From Ascoidea asiatica (lineage: Eukaryota > Ascomycota > Saccharomycetes > Ascoideales > Ascoideaceae), in the NCBI GenBank assembly GCA_001600695.1, contig BCKQ01000002.1:2289351-2353350 (forward strand): DNA of 64,000 bases. The letters are read 5' to 3'. Of this stretch, positions 1 through 10,177 are shown one piece after another (positions within the stretch are counted from its first letter, which is position 1; each line of letters starts with the position of its first letter). A program made the translations under genes and the position numbers. Below the pieces are notes generated by a model that saw only the letters and a list, made by a program, of their open reading frames with translations, was not told the DNA's origin and did not search any database.

Positions 1-407
1 TTTTGATTAATATTTGATAAAATTGGAGAAGTATTAATATTATTATTATTATTAATTGGAGAAGATTGATTGATTATATTTGAATTATTATTGTTGTTAT
101 TGAAATTATTCATATTGAAATTTGATATATTTTGATTTTGGATTTGATTATTGATTTGATTATTGATTTGGTTATTTATATTCATATTATTCATATTATT
201 CATATTATTCATATTATTCATATTATTAATGTTATTCATATTATTAATGTTATTCATATTATTTAAATTATTAAAATTACTTATATTCATATTATTATTA
301 TTATTATTGTTGTTATTATTATTATTTATATTGTAATTATTTTTTGTCTGTATCTGATAAGAAGTATTATTGTTATTGTTATTAATGTGATTATTGTAAT
401 AGTTCAT
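1..407 (-). CDS. N-terminal part of an Asn-rich protein (partial, runs off left edge)
   Basis: The minus-strand frame opens at an ATG (407-405) and stays open for 135 codons to the window edge. The protein begins MNYYNNH and is then dominated by Asn, Met-Asn and Ile-Asn-Asn-Gln repeats, with a few Ser/Pro/Gln residues. There is no recognisable domain in the visible part. Such long Asn-rich N-termini are common on transcription factors and RNA-binding proteins of AT-rich yeasts, but that is family knowledge, not something shown here. The ATG is chosen because it is the first in the frame and the repeat codons follow directly. The long upstream gap on its 5' side holds a GC-rich island that may serve as its promoter. 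Function unknown. Confidence 0.6.
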   Translation of the reverse strand, partial: MNYYNNHINNNNNNTSYQIQTKNNYNINNNNNNNNNNNNMNISNFNNLNNMNNINNMNNINNMNNMNNMNNMNNMNINNQINNQINNQIQNQNISNFNMNNFNNNNNNSNIINQSSPINNNNNINTSPILSNINQ

Positions 408-629
408 TGTATTATAATATATTTGAAATATAATGAGATTGAATAATTTTAAATAATTTTAAATAATTTTGAATAACTTTAAAGAAGATTTTTGAAAAGT
501 TTAGTAAAAAGTTAAGTAAAATTAAGGGATGAGATTATTGTTTATATTGTTATTTCTAAGATATATATATATATATATATAAATATATAATTATAATAAA
601 ATAAAATGAATTAAAAAGAGAATTTAAAT

Positions 630-630
<1 letters not shown>

Positions 631-680
<50 letters not shown>
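631..680. repeat. Tetranucleotide microsatellite (TGAT)n
   Basis: Uninterrupted TGAT units for about 12.5 copies in non-coding DNA between divergent genes. Confidence 0.95.
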
Positions 681-681
<1 letters not shown>

Positions 682-886
682 ATACTATTATATAACCGGT
701 ATAAGTTTTTTGAATTAAGGGATGAATAAGAGATTAAAATGATTTATACTAAAAGTTGAAAATAATATTGATGATTTTTTAAAATTGTTGGATTTGAGAT
801 TAAATTTGAATTTGAAATAGACTAGAGTGAATTATAGATTTAGATATTGATATGAATTAATAAATACTTTACATTTAATATATAAA

Positions 887-912
887 CAGTCAGTCAGTCA
901 GTCAGTCAGTCT
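887..912. repeat. Tetranucleotide microsatellite (CAGT)n
   Basis: About six perfect CAGT copies in the same divergent intergenic region. Confidence 0.95.
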
Positions 913-1606
913 ATTTTAAATATAAATAAATAAATATATTCAGAAAACTTGATAAATAGAATAATAGTAAGTAAATTATTAATAAGAAATAGTGAAATAA
1001 TGAAAATAAAGGTTTAAATTGATGTGAAATGTGAAATGCGAAATGTGAAGCAAGAGAAGCAATATTCTGAACATAAAGGGATAGTGATTATTGTTACTAC
1101 TGCAGTTGCAGTTGTAGTATTACTGTGGTAGTTGTTGGTATTGTAGCAGCATACTCAAATGGTTGCACTCGTCAATTGTGTGGTTGTGGTTGACTCGCCA
1201 CCCAAACACGCCCACGCCCGCGCAGACGAGCCCTTTTCCCAGCGCAGTTTCGCTCTTTGTTCGCTGCCCGCTCGCTTTCTCCTGCCCCGGTAGCACCACG
1301 AAAGTGCTGGGGGTCATGCGGCAGGCACCACGCCGTCGCCATGGACCAATCACAGCCAGCCCCGTCTCGCTGGAAGGTGGAAAAACAGCCCAGTGGCAAA
1401 GTCACGGGGCCTTAGTCCGGACCTCGCGGGGCTGCTGCTTCTTTTTTTAGATTATTCCTACAAAATCCCATCGTTGTGGGTGCTTATTACCAAAAGCTAG
1501 AGTCTCCACACATCTGGTCTCAGATTAAAAAAAAAAAAATCCTTACAACAGCAGAGTCCATAATTGAGGGTCTTCTTTTTATTATATTATCATCTATCTC
1601 GCTTCT

Positions 1607-1612
1607 CACGTG
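1607..1612. promoter_or_regulatory. CACGTG E-box (Cbf1-type site)
   Basis: A palindromic CACGTG lies 268 bp upstream of the Dsc2-like start codon. The motif is the established core site of Cbf1-type bHLH factors. Binding here is inferred. The same hexamer recurs in several other promoter gaps of this window. Confidence 0.4.
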
Positions 1613-1879
1613 CCTTTGTCTCTGTTTTGTATTCTTCTTTGATTTTAAAGGTATTTATTTATTTTCATTTTAAACTGGTGTATTTTGTAATTGACGAAAC
1701 TTCACGAAGTACAAGAATCAAAAGAATATTATCATTACAATTTATCATATAAATCATTATTCTTCCTACTTATTAATCAATTTAATCTAAAACTCATTTA
1801 AAATCAATTGAAGAAAAACTTATATATAAATAAATTCATAACAATCCTTTTTTTGTTTTTTTTTTTCTTTAAAAAAAAT

Positions 1880-2872
1880 ATGGCATCTCCAATATCTTTA
1901 ATCAAAGGTTTTAAAAATAATAATATTTCAAAATATTTAATAATAATTAATATAATATTTCCAATAATAATTTCAATATCAGGTTTAAAATATATAATTG
2001 ATTTTAATTTTTTTTTAAATATTATTAAATTTAATCAATTTTATAAAATTTTTATATTTCAAATTTTTTTTAAAAATGAATCTCAAATTTTATTATCTTC
2101 ATTATTATTTTATAATTTTAAAAATTTAGAAAAAATTTTAAATTCAATTAAATTTTTATCTTTTATAATTTTAATTTATTCTTATACTATTTTAACAATC
2201 TTTTTTTTAAATTTAATTAATTTATCTTTAAATATCTTAATCAATAATAATATCAATAATAATATTAATATTAATAATAATAACATTAATAATAATGAAA
2301 TCAATAATCAATTAAATATTTTACCATTTAATCAATTTTCTTCTGGTCCATTTTCAATACTTTTTGCTCTTTTATTTTTATATTATGAATTCATACCTAT
2401 AATATATAATTTTGAAATTATAATCAATTCAAATAATCCAATCAAATCAAATATTAAAACTTCTTTCAATAACAATACCAATACCAATACCAATATTAAT
2501 AATAATGATAATACTTTTTTAATTAATGATAAATTCTTTATATATTTCTTATCTATACTTTTATTATTCTCTGAAGGTTGGAATTCAATAAAAATTTCTT
2601 TAATTGGTTGGTTTTTAGCTTTTTTAATTTATAGAGATATTTTACCTGGTAAAAATTGGATTTTTCCATTTTATAATCTTTTCATCTCAAATTCAATTCC
2701 AAATTCAATCTCAACTACAAATTCAATTTCAAATTCAATTACAAATTCAAATAATATTATCAATAATAATAACAATAATAATAACAACAATACTAATAAT
2801 AGTAGTGGTGATGATGATTTACCTGTTAGACCTTTGGCTTCTCAATTCTTTGATACCTTCAGAAGAGTTTAA
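1880..2872 (+). CDS. DSC2: Rhomboid-like pseudoprotease, Dsc2/UBAC2-type
   Basis: A 330-residue polytopic membrane protein. The first ATG in the frame (1880) gives MASPISLIKGF; the open frame extends further upstream only through non-ATG codons. Hydrophobic segments lie at about residues 16-40, 54-75, 94-121, 155-180 and 220-262, with two Asn-rich insertions between and after them. The segment NESQILLSSLLFYNFKNLEK is the loop and helix typical of the UBAC2/Dsc2 rhomboid group, and the C-terminal tail LASQFFDTFRRV also fits that group. No catalytic GxSG serine motif is visible, as expected for a pseudoprotease. Dsc2 proteins belong to the Golgi/endosomal Dsc ubiquitin-ligase complex and often carry a C-terminal UBA domain; none is visible here. 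Assignment is by remembered family features and could be another rhomboid-like protein. Confidence 0.6.
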   Translation: MASPISLIKGFKNNNISKYLIIINIIFPIIISISGLKYIIDFNFFLNIIKFNQFYKIFIFQIFFKNESQILLSSLLFYNFKNLEKILNSIKFLSFIILIYSYTILTIFFLNLINLSLNILINNNINNNININNNNINNNEINNQLNILPFNQFSSGPFSILFALLFLYYEFIPIIYNFEIIINSNNPIKSNIKTSFNNNTNTNTNINNNDNTFLINDKFFIYFLSILLLFSEGWNSIKISLIGWFLAFLIYRDILPGKNWIFPFYNLFISNSIPNSISTTNSISNSITNSNNIINNNNNNNNNNTNNSSGDDDLPVRPLASQFFDTFRRV

Positions 2873-3083
2873 TCTATATTATATTCTATTTCTCATAACA
2901 ACTATTCATTAAAAGTAGATTAAAATCGATAATTGATAAAATTGATAAAATTGATAAAATTTGAATTTATTTTTAATTTTATAATAAACGCTGGTAAACG
3001 CAGGTACTGCATTTACGTGCTTATGAACACGTTTTCAATTACCACCATCATGGGTCAATCATTATTATACTTTTATTAAGTTC
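2873..3083. other. Intergenic DNA between DSC2 3' end and retrotransposon
   Basis: A 211-bp gap. It contains GATAAAATT repeats and, at about 2988-3055, a relatively GC-richer stretch with ACGTG and other C/G-containing words. The retroelement interrupts at 3084. This GC-richer piece may be the original upstream region of ALG5, now 7 kb away because of the insertion (inference). Confidence 0.4.
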
Positions 3084-3460
3084 TGCTTACAAAAGTCAGA
3101 TTTTTTTAATTTAATACAAAAAAAATAATATTTATTAATAAGTTGAGGTTGTTAAAAACAAATTGAATGATGATAATTCAAAAATTAGTAAAATTAAAAA
3201 GAAAAAAAGAAAAAGATTAAAGCTTTTTATAGTAAATTTTTTTTTTTTTTTTTTTGAAATGATTATATGATTTGCACTTGCAGTAATTAAGTTTTGAAAC
3301 ATTTTTTTAGTTTTATTATTAATAGAAATATCACTTGAAAAATTGAAACACATAAAATAAATTGAAACAAAAAATTAAAACAAAAAAACAATCACGGGAT
3401 CATAACTTAGTGTTCTATGAACTAAAGTCAGAAATGGTTGTTAAAGCATTTATGTCAACG
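3084..3460 (-). repeat. Left LTR (3' LTR of the element), internally deleted
   Basis: About 376 bp, starting TGCTTAC and ending near TGTCAAC. It aligns with the right LTR over about 250 bp at its outer part (roughly 95 % identity by eye, plus indels in A/T runs) and again over the last 100 bp. Relative to the right copy it lacks about 350-380 bp from the middle, after the shared word ATCACTTGA. Confidence 0.85.
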
Positions 3461-3519
3461 GAATACTTATTTGTAAAAGTTTCCAAATTGGAGTCATTAC
3501 TTGGGGTTTGAATTACGTT

Positions 3520-4912
3520 AAGCTGATCCACGGTGCAATGCCTAGTGAGATCAGCTCCCGTAAGTTCCTTTAGAAGTACTGTTGTGTCTAATATTTTATG
3601 GATTCTTTAAGGGCCTAACCATTTTGGATATAGCTTTTTTTGAGCTCTATTATTCCATTTCATAACTCGGAAAATCCCTAAGTCAGTCGTTGGCAATGTT
3701 GAAGGAGTAACTTTAAATGATTTATCAAACTTAAGTTTTTCCTCTATTTCCTTTTTAACAAATTTAATTCAGAAACCTTTTCAATAATATCTATTGTTTC
3801 TAAAGCATCCATTCAAGTACTAATCCGTTGATCTATAGCTAAATTGTTTAACTTTGAATTGAATAAATCTAAAACATTATCAATATAGTTGGAAGCTTTG
3901 TATCGAAAGGTGAGGAATCCTGGGCTTTACCCTCTGCTTCGTCTAGAAGTCCATCTCTCACAATAGCATACAGTAAATAGGTTGTCCGACCATCTTTCTG
4001 CAGGAAACTTCATTACAGGTCTAACAACCAACGAGTGAGTAGCTTCACTTGCTACTCACTCGTTTGTACCATTAGTCTCTGGATGATAACTAGAAGCTAT
4101 AATATGGTGGATACCATATGTTTCACCCACATTATCAAAGTTTTTATTATTGTATTCAAACCCACCATCAGACATTAACTCGGCAGGAGTACCATAACGA
4201 TGAATTATTTATTCTCTGAAAAATTTTGATAGTGTCTTAGAATTCAATTTGTTTAAGCAAGCGGTTCCACATAGAGTGTATGAGCATCTCTAAATAGAGT
4301 GAGGTAACGGAATCCATAATAATATTCTGGAAGATAGACAGTATGCACAATAATTCGGTTAAAAATTCCTGCAGTAATATTAAAATTTAAAGGGATTTCA
4401 TTTGGTGGAGTTGAAGAGAATAATTGACATTCAGTACATGTTTTAAGAAGTTCTAGAATAATATTCAGAAGTTTTGGAATCAAATATTTCCGATTAACTA
4501 AATGGTGGATTGAGGTAATACTGGAATGACCCTCATGGTAATAGTAAATAAGGAGACTAATTATAGTTGGATTTGTAACAACTAAACGTATTGTTCCTTT
4601 AAAGTGTTTGTATAATTTCATATCACTTACCACAAATTAAAGGCAAATTGAGATATATTGATTCTTTGACATAAAGTTTAATAATAGGTTTGTAGTATTT
4701 TCATCTAGCCACACAGGTATCTGATAAGTAGTTAAAAACAAAATTATATCTAGATAGGGGATGTTCTTACACATTGATATTTCTTTTTCTAGGATACCTT
4801 TTACTGTATTCACATAATTATTCTCGATAAATTGTTTCTCTTCTTGAGATAAGCTAAGTAGACCAACAATACTTAAAGATTTAATAATTACATCATTTGC
4901 TTGTGTGTTATT
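3520..4912 (-). pseudogene. pol pseudogene: integrase with HHCC, DDE core and GPY/F-like module
   Basis: The block 4633-4253 holds the N-terminal HHCC zinc module (His residues in YHEGHSSITSIHHLV, then CTEC) and the beginning of the catalytic core. The first core Asp, expected a few residues after the VH pair, is not visible (VHTVYLP). Past a stop, the frame gives SDGG near 4161-4172 (second catalytic Asp context) and HPETNGTNE near 4058-4085 (catalytic Glu context). A hairpin-forming insertion-like sequence with a stop follows directly. Near 3590-3645 the element strand encodes LYPKWLGP, then a stop, then RIHKILD. This is the GPY/F module with its Tyr codon changed to TAA. Clearly a decayed integrase. 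Confidence 0.85.
4030..4064. repeat. Perfect 14-bp inverted repeat with 7-nt loop inside integrase
   Basis: Arms 4030-4043 and 4051-4064 are exact reverse complements (core CGAGTGAGTAGC / GCTACTCACTCG) around TTCACTT. It falls immediately after the integrase GTNE codons and introduces a stop. Removing one arm and the loop would rejoin plausible integrase sequence (RPV...W..NL), so it looks like a local hairpin-templated duplication. Confidence 0.9.
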
Positions 4913-7357
4913 TTATACCAACTCAATTCTTTTAATCATTGGCGTTTGTGTTGATTCTTCTAAGTCTGGTTCAAATACTTCGGATATTCTTGACCATATA
5001 TTAGCTAGGTTATCTTTACCTTTGAGATGAAAGATTTTATAATTGAATTGAGATATGACTGTAAAAGCCTTGCTGATAATAGTATTCGGAAATGTGGCAG
5101 GATTGATTTTATCTAAAGATATTACTGTTGCAGTATTATCAGAAAGTATTACAATGTTTGGAGGGAGATAGTACTTGAATCTTTCTATTCCCCTTCTAAT
5201 AGCCAAGGCTTCAAGATCATGAATCGCACGATTTTTCTCACCATCAGAAAAATGTCCAGATTCCAACTTTAATAAAAATTTCTTTGCATTTAATACCATA
5301 CCAGCATCAATCTTCTCAAAGTCAATATAAGGTATGTCAAGTCGACATAAGATAGCAGACCAACCTTTAAAGCTAGCATCGCAAACTAAAGCAATTGTTC
5401 GAGTTTCTTGATATCCGTCAAGCCCTTCATTAGCAATGACCTTGGATTTTAATAATTCTAAAGCATTTGAACACGACTCGTCCCTGGAATCGATAATTTT
5501 TGTTGTATTTTTGACATTTGATTTAACTTTAAGTAAAGCATACAATGGTTCAGCAGTATAACCAACAGTATTTATAAACGATCGATAAAAATTTAACACC
5601 CCAAGAATGGATCGAACTTCCTTAATAGTTGTAGGTTTTTTTAGTTCTTTTATTTTTTCAACAGTATCTTGAGGAATTTTCCTTTTACCATCTTCAAATT
5701 TGTATCCTAAGTATTTAAAGTTGTTACTGCATAGATAAAATTTTGATGGAGAGACCTTTAGACCGTTATTCTTTAGGACTAATAGCACAATAGCAACGGG
5801 TTTCACATGCTCAATGGCAGAATCTGGGTCCTCTAATATAGTTTTGGAACCACCTTTAATTGCTAGATCATCTACAAAAAGGAGAATTTTATCAGCAAAA
5901 TTAGCTNAAACCTTCATAATAACATCCATAAACAAATAAGGTGAATTAACAAATCCTTGTGGAAGAGTTGTATATTCCAACTTACCAATAGGCGAGAAAA
6001 ATGCTGTTTTTGTTCCAAATGAAGAATCAATTGGTAGCTAAGAGTAGGCATCAGTTAAATCGATTAACGTGGCGTACTTACAGCTTGAGAACTCCATTGC
6101 CATCATTTCAGTAGCGTGGCTTAGACCGACAGCCTTGGTAGCATACTTATTTCTTGTTTTTAAGTCTTCGAGCATTCTCAATTTTCCATTAGGTTTTTTC
6201 TTAAAGAAGACAGGATTATTATAACTAGAATTTGAGTGTTTCACTTGCTCGGTTCTTACCATTTCTTGTAGTTGATCGATAGCTTGAGGTTTAAGTGACA
6301 ATGGTATTGGATATGGATGATTTGGCCATGGTTCAATATTGCTGAATACTTGATGAATTGGAACTATTTTTGCTTTCCCAGGCATGTCCCCTTCAAATTT
6401 AAAAACTTCTCTTAATTTCTTTGATCTAATTTCAGCTAACAGTTGTTTTCGAATTCCTTCGAGAAGCTCTGGAGGACAAATTGTGTAAAATGTTTGTTCA
6501 CTTATATCTTTTACTGCAGGTGGTGTTGCTATCGATTTTTTTATAACATAATATTCACTTTTTATTGATTTTGTTATAGAATTTCCTGGAGGGATTAGTT
6601 TTTTAGTTTTAGGATACAGTTTAGTATAAGAATATGTTCGTTCAAAAGATGTAGAGGTTGATATCATGAATGAAATTATCACATTAATTGGAGCACCATC
6701 GTTTGTATTAGCATCCACTATTCTTGACTCCATTTTGAATCCATTTACAAGCAAAAAATTGTTACCAAGAGTAATATCGAAAATTGTATGATCTTCCAAC
6801 ACATAGGCTTTAACACCAAAGTCTACAGCATTGATCGTGATAATAAATTGTGTTAATCCCTTAAATGAAATTTTCCTATTATCGAAAGCAATTCCAGCGG
6901 TTTCTGTTGGGTAAACTTCAATACCAAGCATTTTTACAGCCTTGGTGGTTATGAAACTTATTTGTGCACCTGGATCTAGAGTGATGTACTCAGTGTTTAA
7001 TTTTATCTTACGTTGAAATTTAATAAGAGGAGCGGCAAACCAGGCATTCTGAAGTAAAGGTAAACAATCAGGGTCATAATGACATGTTTCAGGAATTAAC
7101 CATTTTTCATCAGATTCTTCCACGAGAACTCTACCTATTTTCATATTATCTGAGGTAGGAGCTTTGTTAGCAGCAAGAAAAGGTCTTGATTTTGATTTAA
7201 TTTTATTGATAATACTTTGTACCAAAGATCAATTATTTAATCGTAGAATATTTTTTATACTAATAGAAACAGGAGTGTCTAATATTAAGTCAATAAATTC
7301 TTCTTCTTAAGCAGGAGATAATCTAACATCACTGTAACGTTGACTACCAAAGGGATA
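4913..7357 (-). pseudogene. pol pseudogene: protease, reverse transcriptase, RNase H
   Basis: This is in frame with gag. Stops between 7357 and 7226 precede a 395-codon open block (7225-6038), and a TAG just before 6036 separates it from a 355-codon block (5980-4913). The first block has a retroviral-type protease motif near 6975, reading LDPGAQ where families have D-S/T-G, so the active-site hydroxyl residue is replaced by Pro. It then enters reverse transcriptase, with DLTDAYS at its end. The second block has the FVDD catalytic box (about 5868-5879), the YLGYKF segment, and an RNase H start with VCDAS near 5380. An undetermined base lies at 5907. The stops and the altered protease make it dead. 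Confidence 0.9.
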
Positions 7358-8761
7358 TCACTTTTCTCTGGGTTCATTATCTTCTACACCTAATGCATTG
7401 AATAGGTTGCTAATATTTGGCGAATGAGAAGCCCTTTTAAGTTGTTCAGGATCTCTTAAATCCGATTCAGCATGTCTTTTGGCAGCTTTGACAAAGAAAT
7501 CAGTTAATTCTAAAACATCATCAGGATTAAAATCTCTGAGTTCAACTTCACCTTTCTTTATTTGAGGATCGAGTAATGATTTGAAGGTATCTGAATTCTT
7601 ATAAGGAATACTAGAAAACTGGAGCCATTTCCCAAATTTATCACCAATTCGACCGTTAATAAAAGTAATAATTCCGGCAGATACATACTGATTTATATCA
7701 GAGCACTCCTTCAAATGATGTCCATTTGTTCCACAGAAAAAACATGATAAGCCATTAGATTTAAAAGATGGTCTTTCTCTATTTTGATTTAAAATTTTGG
7801 AAACATTTATACTAAGACTTTTGAAATCGTTGATAAAACCTTCAGGTAGATCTTTATTGTTATCTTGAAAGTATTTTGGACCATCATCACTTGTTATAGA
7901 AGAAGCATAAGAAGTAGATTCTGAAGTTGATTCATTTGTTTGTGAGATATTGTTTATTTTTGGAAATTTAGTTGAGTTAGAGTTATAATTTAAGGTAGAA
8001 TCATACTGTGATTCTATTTGTTGAGATTTTTTATAAGATTTTTCATAAGAGAAATGTGGATTAGATGGATCATGAGTTGCAAATGATGAATTTTCTTCAA
8101 GTTTCTGGCTAAATAGTTGCCAATTTTTATCAGGGTTACCAATTTTCCTGTTTGAAGAAAGTTCTTGATGTAGTTTAGGGAAATGTGGTATAGTTAAAGT
8201 GAATAGGAAGGGGTACTTTGATCTGAAAAAATCGTAGATTGTTCTCCATGAAATTTTATTTTCCAAACTCTTTTGGTCATCAATCATATAGTCAATGATG
8301 GCAACTAAAGTACTGATTTCAAAATTGTATTCTTTGTTTGCGCTTGATTTTAGATCGGTATACTTTTTGTCTAAAGTAGCCTTAAATTCACTATCCCTTT
8401 TAATTGGCTTAGGCGTTCTTTTTAGTGCAGCATCATAGAGATCCCAATTAATTTTATATGTTCTTTCATACAGTAAGAATAACACTGTAAAAAAGATGTG
8501 TAACTTAATTGAAACTTTTTCTTTTAAATGGTTGATAATTGAATATTCAGGAATTGAGTACAGCTGGCAATGATCTTTGAAACCTTTCAAATAACAATTG
8601 ATCATTGCCCAGTCATGAATGTCTCCGACCGTAAGTGGAATATAATTAGAGAATTGTCCTTATTGAAAAAATAATTTTAATGCATTGAACTAACTTCCTG
8701 CTGATAGTAGAGCGTGAATAGGTAATATTGGTGAAGTTGGTGAATCTGGAGGTGAGGACAT
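7358..8761 (-). pseudogene. gag pseudogene with CCHC zinc knuckle
   Basis: The frame begins at an ATG (8761-8759, MSSPPDSPTSP) that matches the usual short Ser/Pro-rich start of fungal Gag proteins. It has two in-frame stops soon after (TAG and TAA) and is then open for 415 codons down to a TGA at 7358. The open part has a capsid-like helical region followed, near 7703-7744, by a C-X2-C-X4-H-X4-C knuckle (CFFCGTNGHHLKEC). The same frame continues into pol through further stops, so the ancestral element probably made one Gag-Pol polyprotein. Codon choice is less AT-extreme than in host genes. Non-functional as it stands. Confidence 0.85.
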
Positions 8762-9419
8762 GATGATAAATAGTTAAATATAGTTTTTTTTTTTTTTTTN
8801 TTTTTTGTGGTTTATTTCCAGGGATATAAGAGATAATAAATATTGGTTTTAGAGCTTAGCAATAGTTCTGGTTAAGCTTGAATACCAGGAGTAGCCAAAG
8901 GGTGATAGTAAGTAATATTGGATAATATAATAAGTGATGCTTAATATAAGAGTCTAGCAATAATAGTAGATTATAGTAAAAGTAGTTCTGAATATATTAT
9001 AGTTAATAATAATGAATAATAGATCAATAAAGATTTATAATAATTGAAATAAAGTAAGGACCTGATAATAATAATTGAAAATAGTATATGATGATGAATA
9101 AATCTAACAACTGGAAGCCAGTTTACAATAGTGAATAATAGATCAATTACTTATAATAATCGCTAAATAAGCTAACGGTACAATAATAAAAACTAATAAT
9201 GGTATATGATAATAAATGATACTAGCAACTATATGCCATTTAATAAAATTGATTAGCTAAAAAAATAAGTAATTAGACCAACTGGATACTGTAATAAATA
9301 AGCTGTTTTTTAGCAAATTCTACCTAAAATATGACCAACACTGTGCTATTTGATAATTAATTTTGGAACAAAAAACAATAAAACCTGTAAGGCTTTCTGC
9401 TAGGGACAACCAAGTTATC
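8762..9419 (-). other. Retrotransposon leader between 5' LTR and gag
   Basis: About 660 bp with no credible ORF. Just inside the LTR, the element strand reads GATAACT and then TGGTTGTCCC. The TGG-initial word is a possible tRNA primer-binding site, because tRNAs end in CCA, but the matching tRNA is not identified. A long poly-T run with an undetermined base lies near 8784-8806. Confidence 0.5.
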
Positions 9420-10177
9420 TGCTTACAATGTCAGAGTTTTTTTAATTCAATATAAAAAAAATAATATTTATTAATAAGTTGAGGTTGTTCAAACAAATTG
9501 AATGATGATAATTGAAAAATTGATAAAATTAAAAAAAAAGAAAAGATTAAAGCTTTTTATAGTAAAAGTTTTTTTTTTTTTTTTTGAAATGATTATATGA
9601 TTAGCACTTGCATTAACTAAGTTTTGAAACATTTTTTTAGTTTTATTATTAATAGAAATATCACTTGAATCATCAATAAAAAAAGTTGTGTCCTTATGTT
9701 GAGCATAAAATACCAAAATAAAAGGGAGATAAAGCCCTAACTTATTATTAAATTGTGTAATTGTTTCAATTAAGGAGAAAAGAAAATAAAATTATTAAGT
9801 TATTTGACATGTGAAATAAATAATAAAGATTAATAGTAATTTAAAAAATAAATTAAAATGAAATTAAAATAATTTTAAGTGTTTCAATATCTCTTTATAT
9901 ATCATGCTGGTGCCGGAAATGTAAACAAAGGTCTACCAAATAAAGAAATAAATAAACAAACACAAAAATATAAAAAAATAAATAAACAGATTAATCACGT
10001 AATAAAATTTAAAACAAAAAATTGAAACACATAATATATATTGAAACACATAATATAAATTGAAACACAATATAAAAATTGAAACAAAAAATTGAAACAA
10101 AAAAATAATCACGGGATCATAACTTAGTATTATAAGAACTGAGGTTAGAAATGATTGTTGAAGCATTTCTGTCAACA
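9420..10177 (-). repeat. Right LTR (5' LTR of the element), long form
   Basis: About 758 bp, starting TGCTTACAATG and ending GTCAACA. It shares both ends with the left LTR but carries an extra central stretch (about 9680-10040) rich in short AT words and in repeated TTGAAACA units near 10022-10100. As the 5' LTR it would have carried the element promoter. Its outer end lies 208 bp from the ALG5 start codon. Confidence 0.85.

Larger units (their letters stand above)
408..1879. promoter_or_regulatory. Divergent intergenic region with GC-rich island (about 1170-1450)
   Basis: This 1.5-kb gap lies between two divergently transcribed genes. It holds microsatellites (TA tract near 560-582, TGAT tract 631-680, CAGT tract 887-912) and a GC-rich block at about 1170-1450. 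The line 1201-1260 is about 63 % G+C by count, against about 8 % in line 1921-1980 of the neighbouring gene. Short ORFs in the block look like composition artefacts: they overlap on both strands and resemble nothing. A poly-A/T stretch and pyrimidine-rich sequence lead into the downstream start codon. I read it as a bidirectional promoter region. Confidence 0.55.
3084..10177 (-). mobile_element. Degenerate Ty3/gypsy LTR retrotransposon, complete but inactivated
   Basis: The element lies in minus orientation and is bounded by two related LTRs that begin TG and end CA (the inner end of the left copy has CG/AC in place of the terminal A). It is flanked by the direct repeat GTTC (3080-3083 and 10178-10181; AGTTC if a shared A is counted), consistent with a target-site duplication. 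Internal order is leader, gag with a CCHC knuckle, protease, reverse transcriptase, RNase H, integrase and a GPY/F-like module. This PR-RT-RH-IN order is diagnostic of Ty3/gypsy. Gag and pol lie in one reading frame, interrupted by multiple stop codons. Two undetermined bases (5907 and 8800) lie within it. Its base composition is visibly less AT-rich than the host genes. It cannot encode an intact polyprotein. Confidence 0.92.

Noticed and set aside
631-680. Tetranucleotide repeat considered as a CRISPR or satellite seed
   Set aside because: Simple microsatellite without spacers; the genome is eukaryotic.
1120-1450. Overlapping frames of 77-95 codons on both strands in the GC-rich island
   Set aside because: Stop codons are AT-rich, so GC-rich islands open frames by chance; no frame shows conserved motifs or a fitting start context.
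9933-10175. 80-codon hydrophobic frame in the right LTR
   Set aside because: Lies inside a repetitive AT-rich LTR segment absent from the other LTR; Phe/Tyr/Ile content reflects composition.
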